Below, piece after piece: positions 11,711 to 20,672 of a stretch of DNA of 64,000 bases. The position numbers and the translations under genes were made by a program. The notes below the pieces were generated by a model. It had not been told where the DNA came from. It did not search any database and saw nothing but the letters and a program-made list of their open reading frames with translations. Source of the stretch: Fratercula arctica (Eukaryota > Chordata > Aves > Charadriiformes > Alcidae); NCBI GenBank assembly GCA_947846985.1, contig CANTUZ010000025.1:2106100-2170099 (forward strand), in the 5' to 3' direction. Within the stretch, counting starts at the first letter, position 1. Each line of letters opens with the position of its first letter.

Positions 11711-12628
11711 GACAGGGATAGGTCTTTTATCCCATTTACTCATGTCCTCTCCATAGTTGCAGAGGCAAAGCCGCAGGAAACCTCAGAGCAGGTCCTGTTT
11801 CTTTTTAATCACTTTTGTAGGAGCATGTTTTTTTCTTAATGACTGTGACATGGGTCTGTTGGGGAAAGAATCCCACTCTTCCCCTCTTCTCAGACAGTTT
11901 TTCAAGCAGTTAATGAAAAAGTTTATCATTTTTCTCATTCTGCTCAGCTATTGCCTTAGTCATTTTCTCCACTATCTCAGCCATTGTCTTGGTTTGCTCA
12001 GACACTTTTTCCACAGCTGCCACAGTGAGGGGACAAGAGAGACTGCCTTCATACTGTCGTACCCTGTTAGCCACTTCATTTACAGTTGGTGCATCAGCAT
12101 CAGATCCTCCCCAAACCATTGTTGACAATGTATGGGAATACATCAATGGCGCACTCTGCACAAGCTTCCTCAGCAAAGATCATTTGCATGGCATTTCATC
12201 ATTCGCTTGCCAGACACCATAATTCACCTCTTACACAGCCAGTTCCCTCAGGTACTTGATACCTTTTTCCATGCTGGTCCACTTACTGGGATGGCATTCA
12301 CTGTCATCCTTAAAGGAATACCTGCCCTTTACAGCTGATACCAGTTGCCTCCAGAGACTGTTTCCCTTTCTCCCAGTCGCTTTATCAATCCCTCCATCTC
12401 TGGCCAGGTTTCCCAACTGCCTAGCTTCTCTGCCATCTAAGTCTATGGAATCAGCTCCATCATCCCAACATCTGAGCAACCAGGAGATAAGCATCTCGCC
12501 TTCATGATGACTAAAGTCCTTCCTCATGTTTCTCAAATCCTTCATAGAGAAGGATTTAATCATGATCTCTGTATCTGAGTCCTCCTCCTGCATTGACACT
12601 GCCTGAGAAGGGCCCTCTCCTGCATCCC
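11711..12628 (-). pseudogene. Decayed ERVL gag, C-terminal part
   Basis: Frames at 11910-12176 and 12231-12620 resemble the capsid-like region of the intact gag (the block with WLLRCWD and LDGREARQLG). Stops separate them. At 12628 the sequence is cut by the LTR of the younger provirus; the N-terminal half resumes at 19174. Confidence 0.82.
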
Positions 12629-12974
12629 TGTCGTGGTTTGGCCTCAGATGGCAACAAAGAACCACGTGTCGCTCGCCCAGCGCTTCCCGGTACGGGAAGG
12701 ATCAAAAGAAAAAGGCAAAACTCTTGGGTTGAGACAAAGGCAGTTTAACAGAACAGCAAAGGGAACAAGAAAACAACAACAATAACACCGACAGAGAAAT
12801 ATACAGACGCGAATACGGAACCGCCGCTCCCCGCCGCTCCCCGCCGGTCCGGCCCCGGGACGCGCCAGCCCGCTCCGAACCCGACTGCTCGCCCCCTCCC
12901 TCCTTTTAACCTCAGGGTGGGCGTGGCTCACATGGCATGGAATACTTAACCCTGTCCCTGCCGGAACCAGGACA
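12629..12974 (-). repeat. 3' LTR of the young ERVL provirus
   Basis: It begins TGTCGTGGTTTGG and ends GGAACCAGGACA on the plus strand, with perfect TG...CA termini. A GC-rich stretch with CCGCCGCTCC repeats lies in its middle. The purine tract AAGGGGTGG (minus strand, near 12980) precedes it. Confidence 0.93.
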
Positions 12975-13256
12975 TTATCCACCCCTTATTCCATACCATT
13001 TTGCCACACCCAGATCTTACAGTTTTCGGAACATGTGACTGTATACCCGGCGTAGCTCATGCACACAGTCCATGGGCCAAAGATGCAGATCTTGAGGAAG
13101 TTGCTGGGCGTCAGCTCTGATCCCATCACCACTGTGCTTTACTCAACTGTTCATCAAAGTCCATCTGTCCTTAATTTGGGTGATTCTTACTGCAGTACAG
13201 CCAATAGCAATTATAGTAACGAGGACATACAGTGACAGTGTCGCACATGATTTGAT

Positions 13257-16200
13257 TCATTGGCTATTCTCCCCCAAAATCAAGTCCCCATGAGGTACAC
13301 ATCGGACTTCCCCATCCTGCCGCATTACCCACCAAGTGCACCCAGGTCCTTGGGCAAAAGCAATCCCACGGATGGGTTTGCCTCTGCCTGAGGCAGGACT
13401 AACCCAGACTGTCTTCCCCAACATATTCTTCATGTGCACTACGGGGACCTTATCCCCTTCTACAGTACGTGGAAGTTTTGACTGGGCAGGGCCAGCCCGA
13501 TTGGTAGATCCCCTGGTATTAACTAGCCAGGTAGCCTTTGCTAAATGTGCATCCCAATGTTTTAAGGTCCCACCACCCATTGCTCTCAGTGTAGTTTTTA
13601 ACAGTCCATTGTACCGTTCTATCTTCCCAGAGGCTGGTGCATGATAGGGGATGTGATATACCCACTCAATACCATGCTCTTTGGCCCAGGTGTCTATGAG
13701 GCTGTTTCGGAAATGAGTCCCATTGTCCGACTCACTTCTCTCTGGGGTACCATGTCGCCACAGGACTTGCTTTTCAAGGCCCAGGATAGTATTCCGGGCA
13801 GTGGCATGGGGCACAGGGTATGTTTCCAGCCATCCAGTGGTTGCTTCCACCATTGTGAGCACATAGCGCTTGCCTTGACGGGTTCGTGGCAGTGTGATAT
13901 AATCAATCTGCCAGGCCTCCCCATATTTATATTTCAACCATCGTCCTCCATACCAAAGAGGCTTCAAACGCTTGGCTTGCTTGATTGCAGCACATGTCTC
14001 ACATTCATGGATGACCTGTGCAATAGTGTCCATGGTCAAGTCCACCCCTCGGTCACGAGCCCATCTATATGTCGCATCTCTTCCTTGGTGGCCTGAGGTC
14101 TCATGGGCCCACCGAGCTATGAATAGTTCACCCTTACGTTGCCAATCCAGATCCACTTGAGCCACTTCAATCCTGGCAGCCCGATCCACCTGCTGGTTGT
14201 TCTGATGTTCCTCCGTGGCCCGATTCTTCGGTACGTGGGCATCTACGTGGCGTACTTTCACAACCAGATTCTCTATCCGGGCAGCAATATCTTGCCATAG
14301 TTCAGCAGCCCAGATGGGTTTGCCTCTGCGCTGCCAGTTGCCCTGCTTCCACTGCTGTAACCATCCCCACAGAGCATTTGCCACCATCCATGAGTCGGTG
14401 TAGAGATAAAGTACTGGCCATCTTTCTCGCTCGGCGATGTCCAAAGCCAGCTGAATGGCTTTCACCTCTGCAAACTGGCTCGATTCACCTTGTCCTTCAC
14501 TGGCTTCTGCAACTTGTCGTGTAGGACTCCACACAGCAGCCTTCCACTTTCGATGCTTTCCCACAATCCGGCAGGACCCATCAGTGAACAGGGCATATTG
14601 CTTCTCATTTTCTGGCAGTTTATTATATGGTGGGGCCTCTTCCGCACGCGTCACCTCCTCCTCTGGTGACATTCCAAAATCCTTGCCTTCTGGCCAGTCC
14701 ATGATCACTTCCAGAATTCCTGGGCGACTGGGGTTTCCCATTCGAGTTCGCTGTGTGATTAGTGCAATCCACTTACTCCATGTAGCATCAGTTGCATGAT
14801 GTGTGGTGGGGACCCTCTCTTTGAACATCCAACCCAGCACCGGCAGTCGAGGTGCTAAGAGGAGCTGTGCTTCTGTACCAACCACCTCCGAAGCAGCTCG
14901 AACCCCTTCATATGCTGCCAAGATCTCCTTTTCTGTTGGAGTGTAGCGCGCTTCGGATCCTCTGTATCCCCGACTCCAAAACCCTAGGGGTCGACCTCGG
15001 GTCTCCCCTGGTGCCTTCTGCCAGAGGCTCCAGGTAGGGCCATTCTCCCCGGCTGCGGTGTAGAGCACATTTTTCACATCTTGTCCTGCCCAGACTGGCC
15101 CCAGGGCCACTGCATGGACTATTTCCTGTTTGATTTGTTCAAAAGCTTGTCGTTGCTCAGGACCCCATTTAAAATCATTCTTCTTCCGGGTTACTTGATA
15201 CAGAGGGCTTACAATCAGACTGTAATCTGGGATATGCATCCTCCAAAAACCCACAATGCCTAAGAAAGCTTGTGTTTCCTTTTTGCTAGTTGGTGGAGAC
15301 ATAGCTGCTATTTTGTTGATCACATCCATTGGGATTTGGCGGCGTCCATCTTGCCATTTTATTCCTAAGAACTGGATCTCCTGTGCAGGTCCCTTGACCT
15401 TACTTCGCTTTATGGCAAAACCAGCTTTCAGAAGGATTCGGACTATTTTATCCCCTTTCTCAAAAACTTCTTCGGCTGTGTTTCCCCATACAATGATGTC
15501 ATCAATGTACTGCAGATGTTCTGGAGCTTCACCCTGTTCCAGTGCAGTCTGGATCAGTCCATGGCAAATGGTGGGGCTGTGTTTCCACCCCTGGGGCAGT
15601 CGATTCCAGGTGTACTGGATGCCCCTCCAAGTGAAAGCAAACTGTGGCCTGCACTCTGCTGCCAAAGGGATTGAGAAAAATGCATTCGCTATATCAATCG
15701 TGGCATACCACTTGGCTGCCTTAGACTCCAGTTCATACTGGAGTTCTAGCATATCTGGCACAGCAGCGCTCAGTGGTGGCGTGACTTCATTCAGGCCACG
15801 ATAGTCTACAGTTAGCCTCCACTCTCCATTGGATTTTCGCACTGGCCATATCGGACTGTTAAAAGGCGAGCGAGTCTTACTGATCACTCCTTGAACCTCT
15901 AGTTGACGAATCAGCTTATGGATGGGAATCAGAGAGTCTCGGTTAGTGCGATATTGCCGCCGATGCACCGTTGTGGTAGCAAGCGGCACCTGCTGTTCTT
16001 CGACCCTCAACAACCCCACAACAGAAGAATCCTCCGAGAGACCAGGCAAGGTGGACAACTGTCTAACTTCCTCCGCCTCCAAGGCAGCTATGCCAAAGGC
16101 CCATCGATACCCCTTTGGGTCCTTAAAATACCCTCTCCTGAGGTAATCTATACCAAGGATGCATGGAGCATCTGGGCCAGTCACAATGGGATGCTTTTGC

Positions 16201-16421
16201 CACTCATTCCCAGTTAGGCTCACTTCAGCCTCCAGTACAGTCAACTCTTGGGATCCCCCTGTGACCCCAGAAATACAAATGGGTTCTGCCCCTCTATAGC
16301 TTGATGGTATCAGAGTGCACTGTGCTCCTGTGTCCACTAGAGCCTTATACTCCTGTGGGTCTGATGTGCCAGGCCATCGAATCCACACTGTCCAATAAAC
16401 CCGGTTGTCCCTTTCCTCCAC
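13257..16421 (-). CDS. Intact ERVL Pol: protease, RT, RNase H, integrase
   Basis: A 1054-residue frame free of stops. Aspartic protease: LVDTGAQ with catalytic D at residue 30. Reverse transcriptase: VDYRGL near 206, LPQGWKHSPTICHG near 275 and YIDD at 305-308. RNase H: TDGSC with D613, then YTDS with D676. Integrase: H773 and H778 with C807 and C810 (zinc site), catalytic D840 (WQID), D899 (SDNG) and E935 (KIERYN), giving DD35E spacing. The SPTICHG signature and 5-bp duplications favour ERVL. The annotated first codon is a GTG; there is no ATG near it, and the frame continues in phase upstream to the gag stop, so Pol is probably made by amber readthrough as Gag-Pol. No dUTPase domain was recognised. 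All catalytic residues I looked for are present. Confidence 0.93.
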   Translation of the reverse strand: MEERDNRVYWTVWIRWPGTSDPQEYKALVDTGAQCTLIPSSYRGAEPICISGVTGGSQELTVLEAEVSLTGNEWQKHPIVTGPDAPCILGIDYLRRGYFKDPKGYRWAFGIAALEAEEVRQLSTLPGLSEDSSVVGLLRVEEQQVPLATTTVHRRQYRTNRDSLIPIHKLIRQLEVQGVISKTRSPFNSPIWPVRKSNGEWRLTVDYRGLNEVTPPLSAAVPDMLELQYELESKAAKWYATIDIANAFFSIPLAAECRPQFAFTWRGIQYTWNRLPQGWKHSPTICHGLIQTALEQGEAPEHLQYIDDIIVWGNTAEEVFEKGDKIVRILLKAGFAIKRSKVKGPAQEIQFLGIKWQDGRRQIPMDVINKIAAMSPPTSKKETQAFLGIVGFWRMHIPDYSLIVSPLYQVTRKKNDFKWGPEQRQAFEQIKQEIVHAVALGPVWAGQDVKNVLYTAAGENGPTWSLWQKAPGETRGRPLGFWSRGYRGSEARYTPTEKEILAAYEGVRAASEVVGTEAQLLLAPRLPVLGWMFKERVPTTHHATDATWSKWIALITQRTRMGNPSRPGILEVIMDWPEGKDFGMSPEEEVTRAEEAPPYNKLPENEKQYALFTDGSCRIVGKHRKWKAAVWSPTRQVAEASEGQGESSQFAEVKAIQLALDIAERERWPVLYLYTDSWMVANALWGWLQQWKQGNWQRRGKPIWAAELWQDIAARIENLVVKVRHVDAHVPKNRATEEHQNNQQVDRAARIEVAQVDLDWQRKGELFIARWAHETSGHQGRDATYRWARDRGVDLTMDTIAQVIHECETCAAIKQAKRLKPLWYGGRWLKYKYGEAWQIDYITLPRTRQGKRYVLTMVEATTGWLETYPVPHATARNTILGLEKQVLWRHGTPERSESDNGTHFRNSLIDTWAKEHGIEWVYHIPYHAPASGKIERYNGLLKTTLRAMGGGTLKHWDAHLAKATWLVNTRGSTNRAGPAQSKLPRTVEGDKVPVVHMKNMLGKTVWVSPASGRGKPIRGIAFAQGPGCTWWVMRQDGEVRCVPHGDLILGENSQ

Positions 16422-16442
16422 CTGGCTGGAGGCAGGGCCCCT

Positions 16443-18728
16443 CTAATACTGGTCATGGTATCCGGTACTCACTTCTTGCAGAAATGACTTGGAGGTTCCT
16501 TCAAGAGGATCAGAAGCAAGATCAGGCCTTCTGCTCTGTCTGGGGAACTGCCCACTGGAAACTGGGGCGGCACTTTTCCTGGAGGGATCTCCTTTTGTGG
16601 TTGTCCTTCCTTGCAACTCCTGTACCCGTGCCCGCAGGATCCAAGTAGGTTGTCCATCCCACTTCCTCATGTCCTCTCCATGGTCTCGCAGGTAGAACCA
16701 CAGGGTGCCTCGTGGTGTGTACCCTTTGTACTCTCTCTCTTGAGTGGGGAAATGTCTGCTTCTAATAGCTGAGATGCTGGCCCGTACAGGTGGGGAGTAG
16801 GACATATTCTCTTCAAGTTGCTGGACCTTCCGGGACAGTTTCTCCACAGCTGAGACAAGGGGGGAAGAGAGGCTTTCTTCATATCGCCGGAGCCGGCCAG
16901 CCACCTCATCCACCGTTGGTCCCTCTTCGCCTTTCCATTCCATTACTGCCAGTGAGTTGGCATATGACGATGGTGCGCTCCGTACAAACTTCCGCCACAT
17001 GGGCCTTGTGCAGTGCACCTCATCAGGATCTGTGGGCAAGTCTGTGTTGTCCAAGTCATAATAAATCATCTCCCGCACGGCTAATTCTCTCAGGTACTGG
17101 ATACCTCTTTCCATGGTGGTCCATTTGCTTGGTTGACATACAACATCTTCACTGAAGGGGTACCTCTCCCTCACGCCTGACAGGAGTCGCTTCCAGAGGC
17201 TGAGGGCTTGGGTCTTTTTTCCAATTGCTTTGTCAATGCCGCCTTCCCTAGACAGGGATCCCAACTGCCTGGCTTCCCTACCCTCTAATTCCAGGCTACT
17301 GGCCCCATTATCCCAACACCGAAGCAGCCAGGTGACAATGTGCTCGCCTGAAAGTCGGCTAAAATCTTTTCGCATATCCCGCAGCTCACTCAGGGATAGG
17401 GATCGGGTAATTATCTCTGGTTCTGCCTCTTCCTCCTGTCCTTGTGATGGCCCTGGTTCATCATCATCTCTTACTATGCGAACCGATTTCTTTGTGTACT
17501 TCTTCTTTTGTATGGGGGCAACGGATACTGGCACGGGTTGGTTCCCTGGTTCAGCAGCAGTGTCTGTCACCGGGGCTGGAGTAGCTGCAGTGTCTGTCAC
17601 CGGGGTTGCAGTAGCCGCAGTGCCTGTCGCGGGGGTCGCAGTAGCCGCAGTGCCTGTCGCGGGGGTCGCAGTAGCCGCAGTGCCTGTCGCGGGGGTCGCA
17701 GTAGCCGCAGTGCCTGTCGCGGGGGTCGCAGTAGCCGCAGTGCCTGTCGCGGGGGTCGCAGTAGCCGCAGTGCCTGTCGCGGGGGTCGCAGTAGCCGCAG
17801 TGCCTGTCGCGGGGGTCGCAGTGCCCGTCGCAGGGGTCGCAGTAGCCGCAGTGCCCGTCGCAGGGGTTGCAGTAGCCGCAGTGCCTGTCGCAGGGGTCGC
17901 AGTAGCCGCAGTGCCCGTCGCAGGGGTCGCAGTAGCCGCAGTGCCCGTCGCAGCAGCACCTGCCACAGGGGCCACAGCAACCGCAGCGCCTGCCGCAGGG
18001 GCCGCAGCGCCTGCTGGTCTGGTCTCTGTCTCTTTCTTCTGAGGGTGCTGCATAGCACTGAGCAGTGCCTGGTAGACACTAGCCAGGGCCCAGCACAGTG
18101 CGGTGAGTTGTGCCTCTCTAGAATAGCCACAGCACTTTCCCTTCAGATATTCTACTATTCTATCAGGGTCCTGTAATTGTTCAGGGGTGAAGTCCCAGAC
18201 CATTGGAGGTGAGAAGTTCTCTAAGTACCTGCCCATGTTCTCCCACCTGCCATGCCACCCCTGACTGTCCAGCCTTGGAGCAGATCTCTGGGTGGCAGTC
18301 TTAAATAGTTGTTTAACCCTAAACGAGACCTGGAACATATTCAGCAAACATAACACTAGGAACATGCTGGTTTGAGCATCCCAAGGATATTCAAAATTCT
18401 CAAAAGCTGTCATACCTGACCCGAAGGAGAAAAGGGAGGCAAAAGAGCTGGGGAAAGTGTCCTCCTCTGTTTCCCCCATAGACTGGGTGTAATTATTAAT
18501 GAATTCTGAGAGGTGGTACCCAATGTACGGACAGGAGAGCAAGATCACATAAACGCCCCAAAATAACTGTCTAACAAGTGATGTTATCATATCATAAGCC
18601 GATATTGCACAGGACAGCAAAATGATAATCCTCATCCCCCTCCCAGAAGTAACAAATATCATCACAGGGAGTGCATAAAACACATAGGAGTTTACATAAC
18701 ACAGCCATGAGAACAAACTAAGCAACAT
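16443..18728 (-). CDS. Intact ERVL Gag with hydrophobic N-terminus and PATGTAA repeats
   Basis: A 761-residue frame starting 100 bases after the 5' LTR. Residues ~3-25, 33-50, 52-72 and 119-137 are strongly hydrophobic and look like membrane segments, unusual for a retroviral Gag. Residues ~255-395 are a low-complexity Pro/Ala/Thr array of 10-residue units. A basic patch KKKYTKKS follows. The capsid-like C-terminal part (from ~440) includes LRDMRKDF, WLLRCWD and LEGREARQLG, shared with the old gag at 12231-12620. No CCHC zinc knuckle is visible. The stop is TAG, in the same frame as pol, which favours readthrough over frameshifting. It should form the particle of this env-less element; the function of the hydrophobic region is unknown. 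Confidence 0.88.
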   Translation of the reverse strand: MLLSLFSWLCYVNSYVFYALPVMIFVTSGRGMRIIILLSCAISAYDMITSLVRQLFWGVYVILLSCPYIGYHLSEFINNYTQSMGETEEDTFPSSFASLFSFGSGMTAFENFEYPWDAQTSMFLVLCLLNMFQVSFRVKQLFKTATQRSAPRLDSQGWHGRWENMGRYLENFSPPMVWDFTPEQLQDPDRIVEYLKGKCCGYSREAQLTALCWALASVYQALLSAMQHPQKKETETRPAGAAAPAAGAAVAVAPVAGAAATGTAATATPATGTAATATPATGTAATATPATGTAATATPATGTATPATGTAATATPATGTAATATPATGTAATATPATGTAATATPATGTAATATPATGTAATATPATGTAATATPVTDTAATPAPVTDTAAEPGNQPVPVSVAPIQKKKYTKKSVRIVRDDDEPGPSQGQEEEAEPEIITRSLSLSELRDMRKDFSRLSGEHIVTWLLRCWDNGASSLELEGREARQLGSLSREGGIDKAIGKKTQALSLWKRLLSGVRERYPFSEDVVCQPSKWTTMERGIQYLRELAVREMIYYDLDNTDLPTDPDEVHCTRPMWRKFVRSAPSSYANSLAVMEWKGEEGPTVDEVAGRLRRYEESLSSPLVSAVEKLSRKVQQLEENMSYSPPVRASISAIRSRHFPTQEREYKGYTPRGTLWFYLRDHGEDMRKWDGQPTWILRARVQELQGRTTTKGDPSRKSAAPVSSGQFPRQSRRPDLASDPLEGTSKSFLQEVSTGYHDQY
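17590..17950 (-). repeat. 30-bp coding minisatellite in gag
   Basis: About twelve tandem 30-base units, based on GTAGCCGCAGTGCCTGTCGC plus ten more bases, encode PATGTAATAT. One unit is six bases short (near 17820), still in frame. Left-hand units are almost identical while right-hand ones differ more, suggesting recent expansion from one side. Copy number is likely variable between insertions. Confidence 0.92.
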
Positions 18729-18801
18729 AGTGACTGGTGACTATTAACAAATTCGTTTTTTCAAGCTCTAGTTAGATTCTGTCGTTGTCTCAACCCTTCG
18801 A

Positions 18802-18819
18802 GCCCCACGTTGGGCGCCA
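18802..18819 (-). other. Primer-binding site, tRNA-Lys(1,2) type
   Basis: The minus strand reads TGGCGCCCAACGTGGGGC, the 18-base complement of the tRNA-Lys(1,2) 3' end used by several betaretroviruses and lentiviruses. It lies 8 bases from the LTR edge. ERVL elements were named for tRNA-Leu, so a Lys site is notable here. Confidence 0.85.
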
Positions 18820-18827
18820 AAAAGGAC

Positions 18828-19173
18828 TGTCGTGGTTTGGCCTCAGATGGCAACAAAGAACCACGTGTCGCTCGCTCAGCGCTTCCCGGTACGGGAAGGA
18901 TCAAAAGAAAAAGGCAAAACTCTTGGGTTGAGACAAAGGCAGTTTAACAGAACAGCAAAGGGAACAAGAAAACAACAACAATAACACCGACAGAGAAATA
19001 TACAGACGCGAATACGGAACCGCCGCTCCCCGCCGCTCCCCGCCGGTCCGGCCCCGGGACGCGCCAGCCCGCTCCGAACCCGACTGCTCGCCCCCTCCCT
19101 CCTTTTAACCTCAGGGTGGGCGTGGCTCACATGGCATGGAATACTTAACCCTGTCCCTGCCGGAACCAGGACA
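18828..19173 (-). repeat. 5' LTR of the young ERVL provirus
   Basis: 346 bases, differing by eye from the 3' LTR at one position (C versus T in the GCTCAGCGC segment). It would carry the provirus promoter, directing leftward transcription. Confidence 0.93.
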
Positions 19174-19882
19174 ATCCCCTTTAACAAGACCCTTTCTTTC
19201 ATCTTCATTGGAAGAACTCTCTCATGCTGTCTGGCTTGAGCTGGTCTTTGTCACAAGGGGCAGAGGAACCAGCAGATTTCCTTTTCTGCTTCCTAGTCAC
19301 TGGGGCAACTTGTACCAGTTCTGTTGGTGTTTGTGTAGCAGCAGTACTCATTGAAACAGCTGGTGCTGATGGGGAGGTAGCTTGGGGAGCTGTTTGTGTC
19401 TGTGCCAGCTGTGAATTGGCCCATGGGACACGAGTAGCAGCAACACATCTCTCACAATATCTACTGCTGCACTGATTTTTAACACAAAACCACCCCTGCA
19501 ACACATTCAGGAGAACCAGCAACAAAATCATGACCTTTTGAAAGTAACATTCATTTTCTAAGCAGCCCAGAAGGTTTCCATCCCCTAGCTCTTTGACATC
19601 AGCATTAAAGGGCAAGATAAACCTTTCCCAGGTGAAACCAAAGGTGGAATTAGTAATAAAATCCATCACATGATGCCTGAAACATGCAGGTATAGCCATT
19701 ATCCAAGTAACCATATTATACATCTGAATGCCAAACCATACAAAAAGAGCATGTTTAAACCACCACATACAAATAGCAAGCAAACCATGCAACATATTCA
19801 GCAAGTTCAGCATCACTGTATCTATTAACTTCAAACAATGCTCTCTAAAGGCATGATATAACATTTCACTTAGGAATGACAT
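19174..19882 (-). pseudogene. Old ERVL gag, N-terminal half
   Basis: An open frame runs from the primer-site region to the insertion point. An upstream in-frame ATG at 19915 exists only because the decayed primer-binding site mutated to ATG, so I take the next methionine near 19882 as the original start. As in the young gag, several N-terminal segments are hydrophobic (near LLNMLHGLLAI, WFGIQMYNMVTWI and VMILLLVLLNVLQ). A Ser/Thr/Pro/Ala-rich stretch follows, then a basic RKQKRK patch. The frame is interrupted at 19174 by the nested provirus; the capsid-like part resumes at 12628. Confidence 0.82.
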
Positions 19883-19906
19883 TCCCTGAACAAACTGGAA
19901 GCTTGT

Positions 19907-19924
19907 GCCCCACATTGGGCACCA
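19907..19924 (-). other. Decayed tRNA-Lys-type primer-binding site
   Basis: The minus strand reads TGGTGCCCAATGTGGGGC, differing at two positions (both C-to-T) from the intact site at 18802-18819. It lies 7 bases from the LTR edge. Confidence 0.8.
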
Positions 19925-19931
19925 ATAGATC

Positions 19932-20552
19932 TGTCATGGTTTGGGCTGGGTTTGCCAACAACAAGAAAACAGATGCTCTCCCCCCCGCCCTCACTCTAAG
20001 AAGAAAAAGAAGAGAGATAAAGAGATTTATGAGCTTAGAAAAAACTAAACTACTTTAATACAATATTAATAATGAAATTTAAAAAAATAATGAAATAGGT
20101 ACAATATATACAAATATACACAAAACCATATCAAGCTCCCAGGGACATGTCACTGGCAAAGTTCCAGACTGGTCTCAGTGACACATAGGAACTGGAACAC
20201 ACTGACTGGGATCAAAAGGCAGATGAGCTGACAGGGTCCTCCTCAGATATCAGTCATTGAAGTGAGACCCATTGAAGAAACAGACCATTGAAAAACCCTT
20301 AAAAAAGCATCCTTAGAGAGGAGCAAATCTGGCCCTTTTGCTCCCTCAGCTTTTATACTGAGCATGGCAGATGGGATGGAACACCCGATTGGTCAGTTTG
20401 GGTCACCTGACCTGTCCCCACCTCCCCACAGGTGTGACCCCTCCACAGGGGAAACACCCAAGTCAGCTGACCCTGGTTGCCACAGCAACAAGTGTGAGCA
20501 AGAGCCTCTCACTGACCAGAAAGTGGGCTCTGCTCCACCCCAAACCAGGACA
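19932..20552 (-). repeat. 5' LTR of the old ERVL provirus
   Basis: It runs from TGTCATGGTTTGGG to CAAACCAGGACA on the plus strand and is followed by the CCTTA target duplication. Its right third is nearly identical to the corresponding part of the 3' LTR at 8230-8432. Confidence 0.88.
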
Positions 20553-20672
20553 CCTTATCCCACAGTACCAGCAATCATCTTAGGCAGTAAGACTTCAACA
20601 AAGATATTTTTGTTCATAAAACAAATGAGATTGGAAAGTCATTTATCATCTAAAGCTTACATTATTGCAGCT

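Larger units (their letters stand above)
12629..19173 (-). mobile_element. Young, coding-intact ERVL provirus nested in the old one
   Basis: Two 346-base LTRs differ by one base by eye (near 12678 versus 18877). ATCCC flanks both outer ends (12624-12628 and 19174-19178), a 5-bp ERVL-type duplication that also proves insertion into the old provirus's gag. Minus-strand order: 5' LTR, tRNA-Lys-type primer site, 761-codon gag, amber stop, uninterrupted pol, polypurine tract, 3' LTR. About 280 bases separate pol from the 3' LTR and no env is present. Everything needed for intracellular retrotransposition appears open. Integration is very recent and the copy could be polymorphic. Confidence 0.93.
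7760..20552 (-). mobile_element. Old ERVL provirus (host of a nested younger one)
   Basis: Two related LTRs (7760-8432 and 19932-20552) in the same minus orientation bracket degraded gag and pol. CCTTA occurs immediately outside both ends (7755-7759 and 20553-20557), a 5-bp duplication as expected for ERVL. Read on the minus strand the order is 5' LTR, decayed primer-binding site, gag, pol, 3' LTR; no env is seen. Gag is split by the younger provirus at 12629-19173. Many stops and frameshifts and clearly differing LTRs show it is old and inactive. Confidence 0.9.

Noticed and set aside
17230..18176. Long plus-strand open frames (270 and 222 codons) opposite gag
   Set aside because: They follow from the 30-bp repeat, whose length is a multiple of three and keeps several frames open on both strands. 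Their products are simple repeats and the gag frame on the minus strand explains the region.
13257..18728. Possibility that gag/pol are domesticated host genes
   Set aside because: Near-identical LTRs, perfect target duplications, primer site and purine tract show a recent provirus, not a gene under host control. Selection cannot be judged from one copy.
19883..19915. ATG at 19915 as start of the old gag
   Set aside because: It falls in the primer-binding site and arose by a C-to-T change there; the next methionine is a better start.
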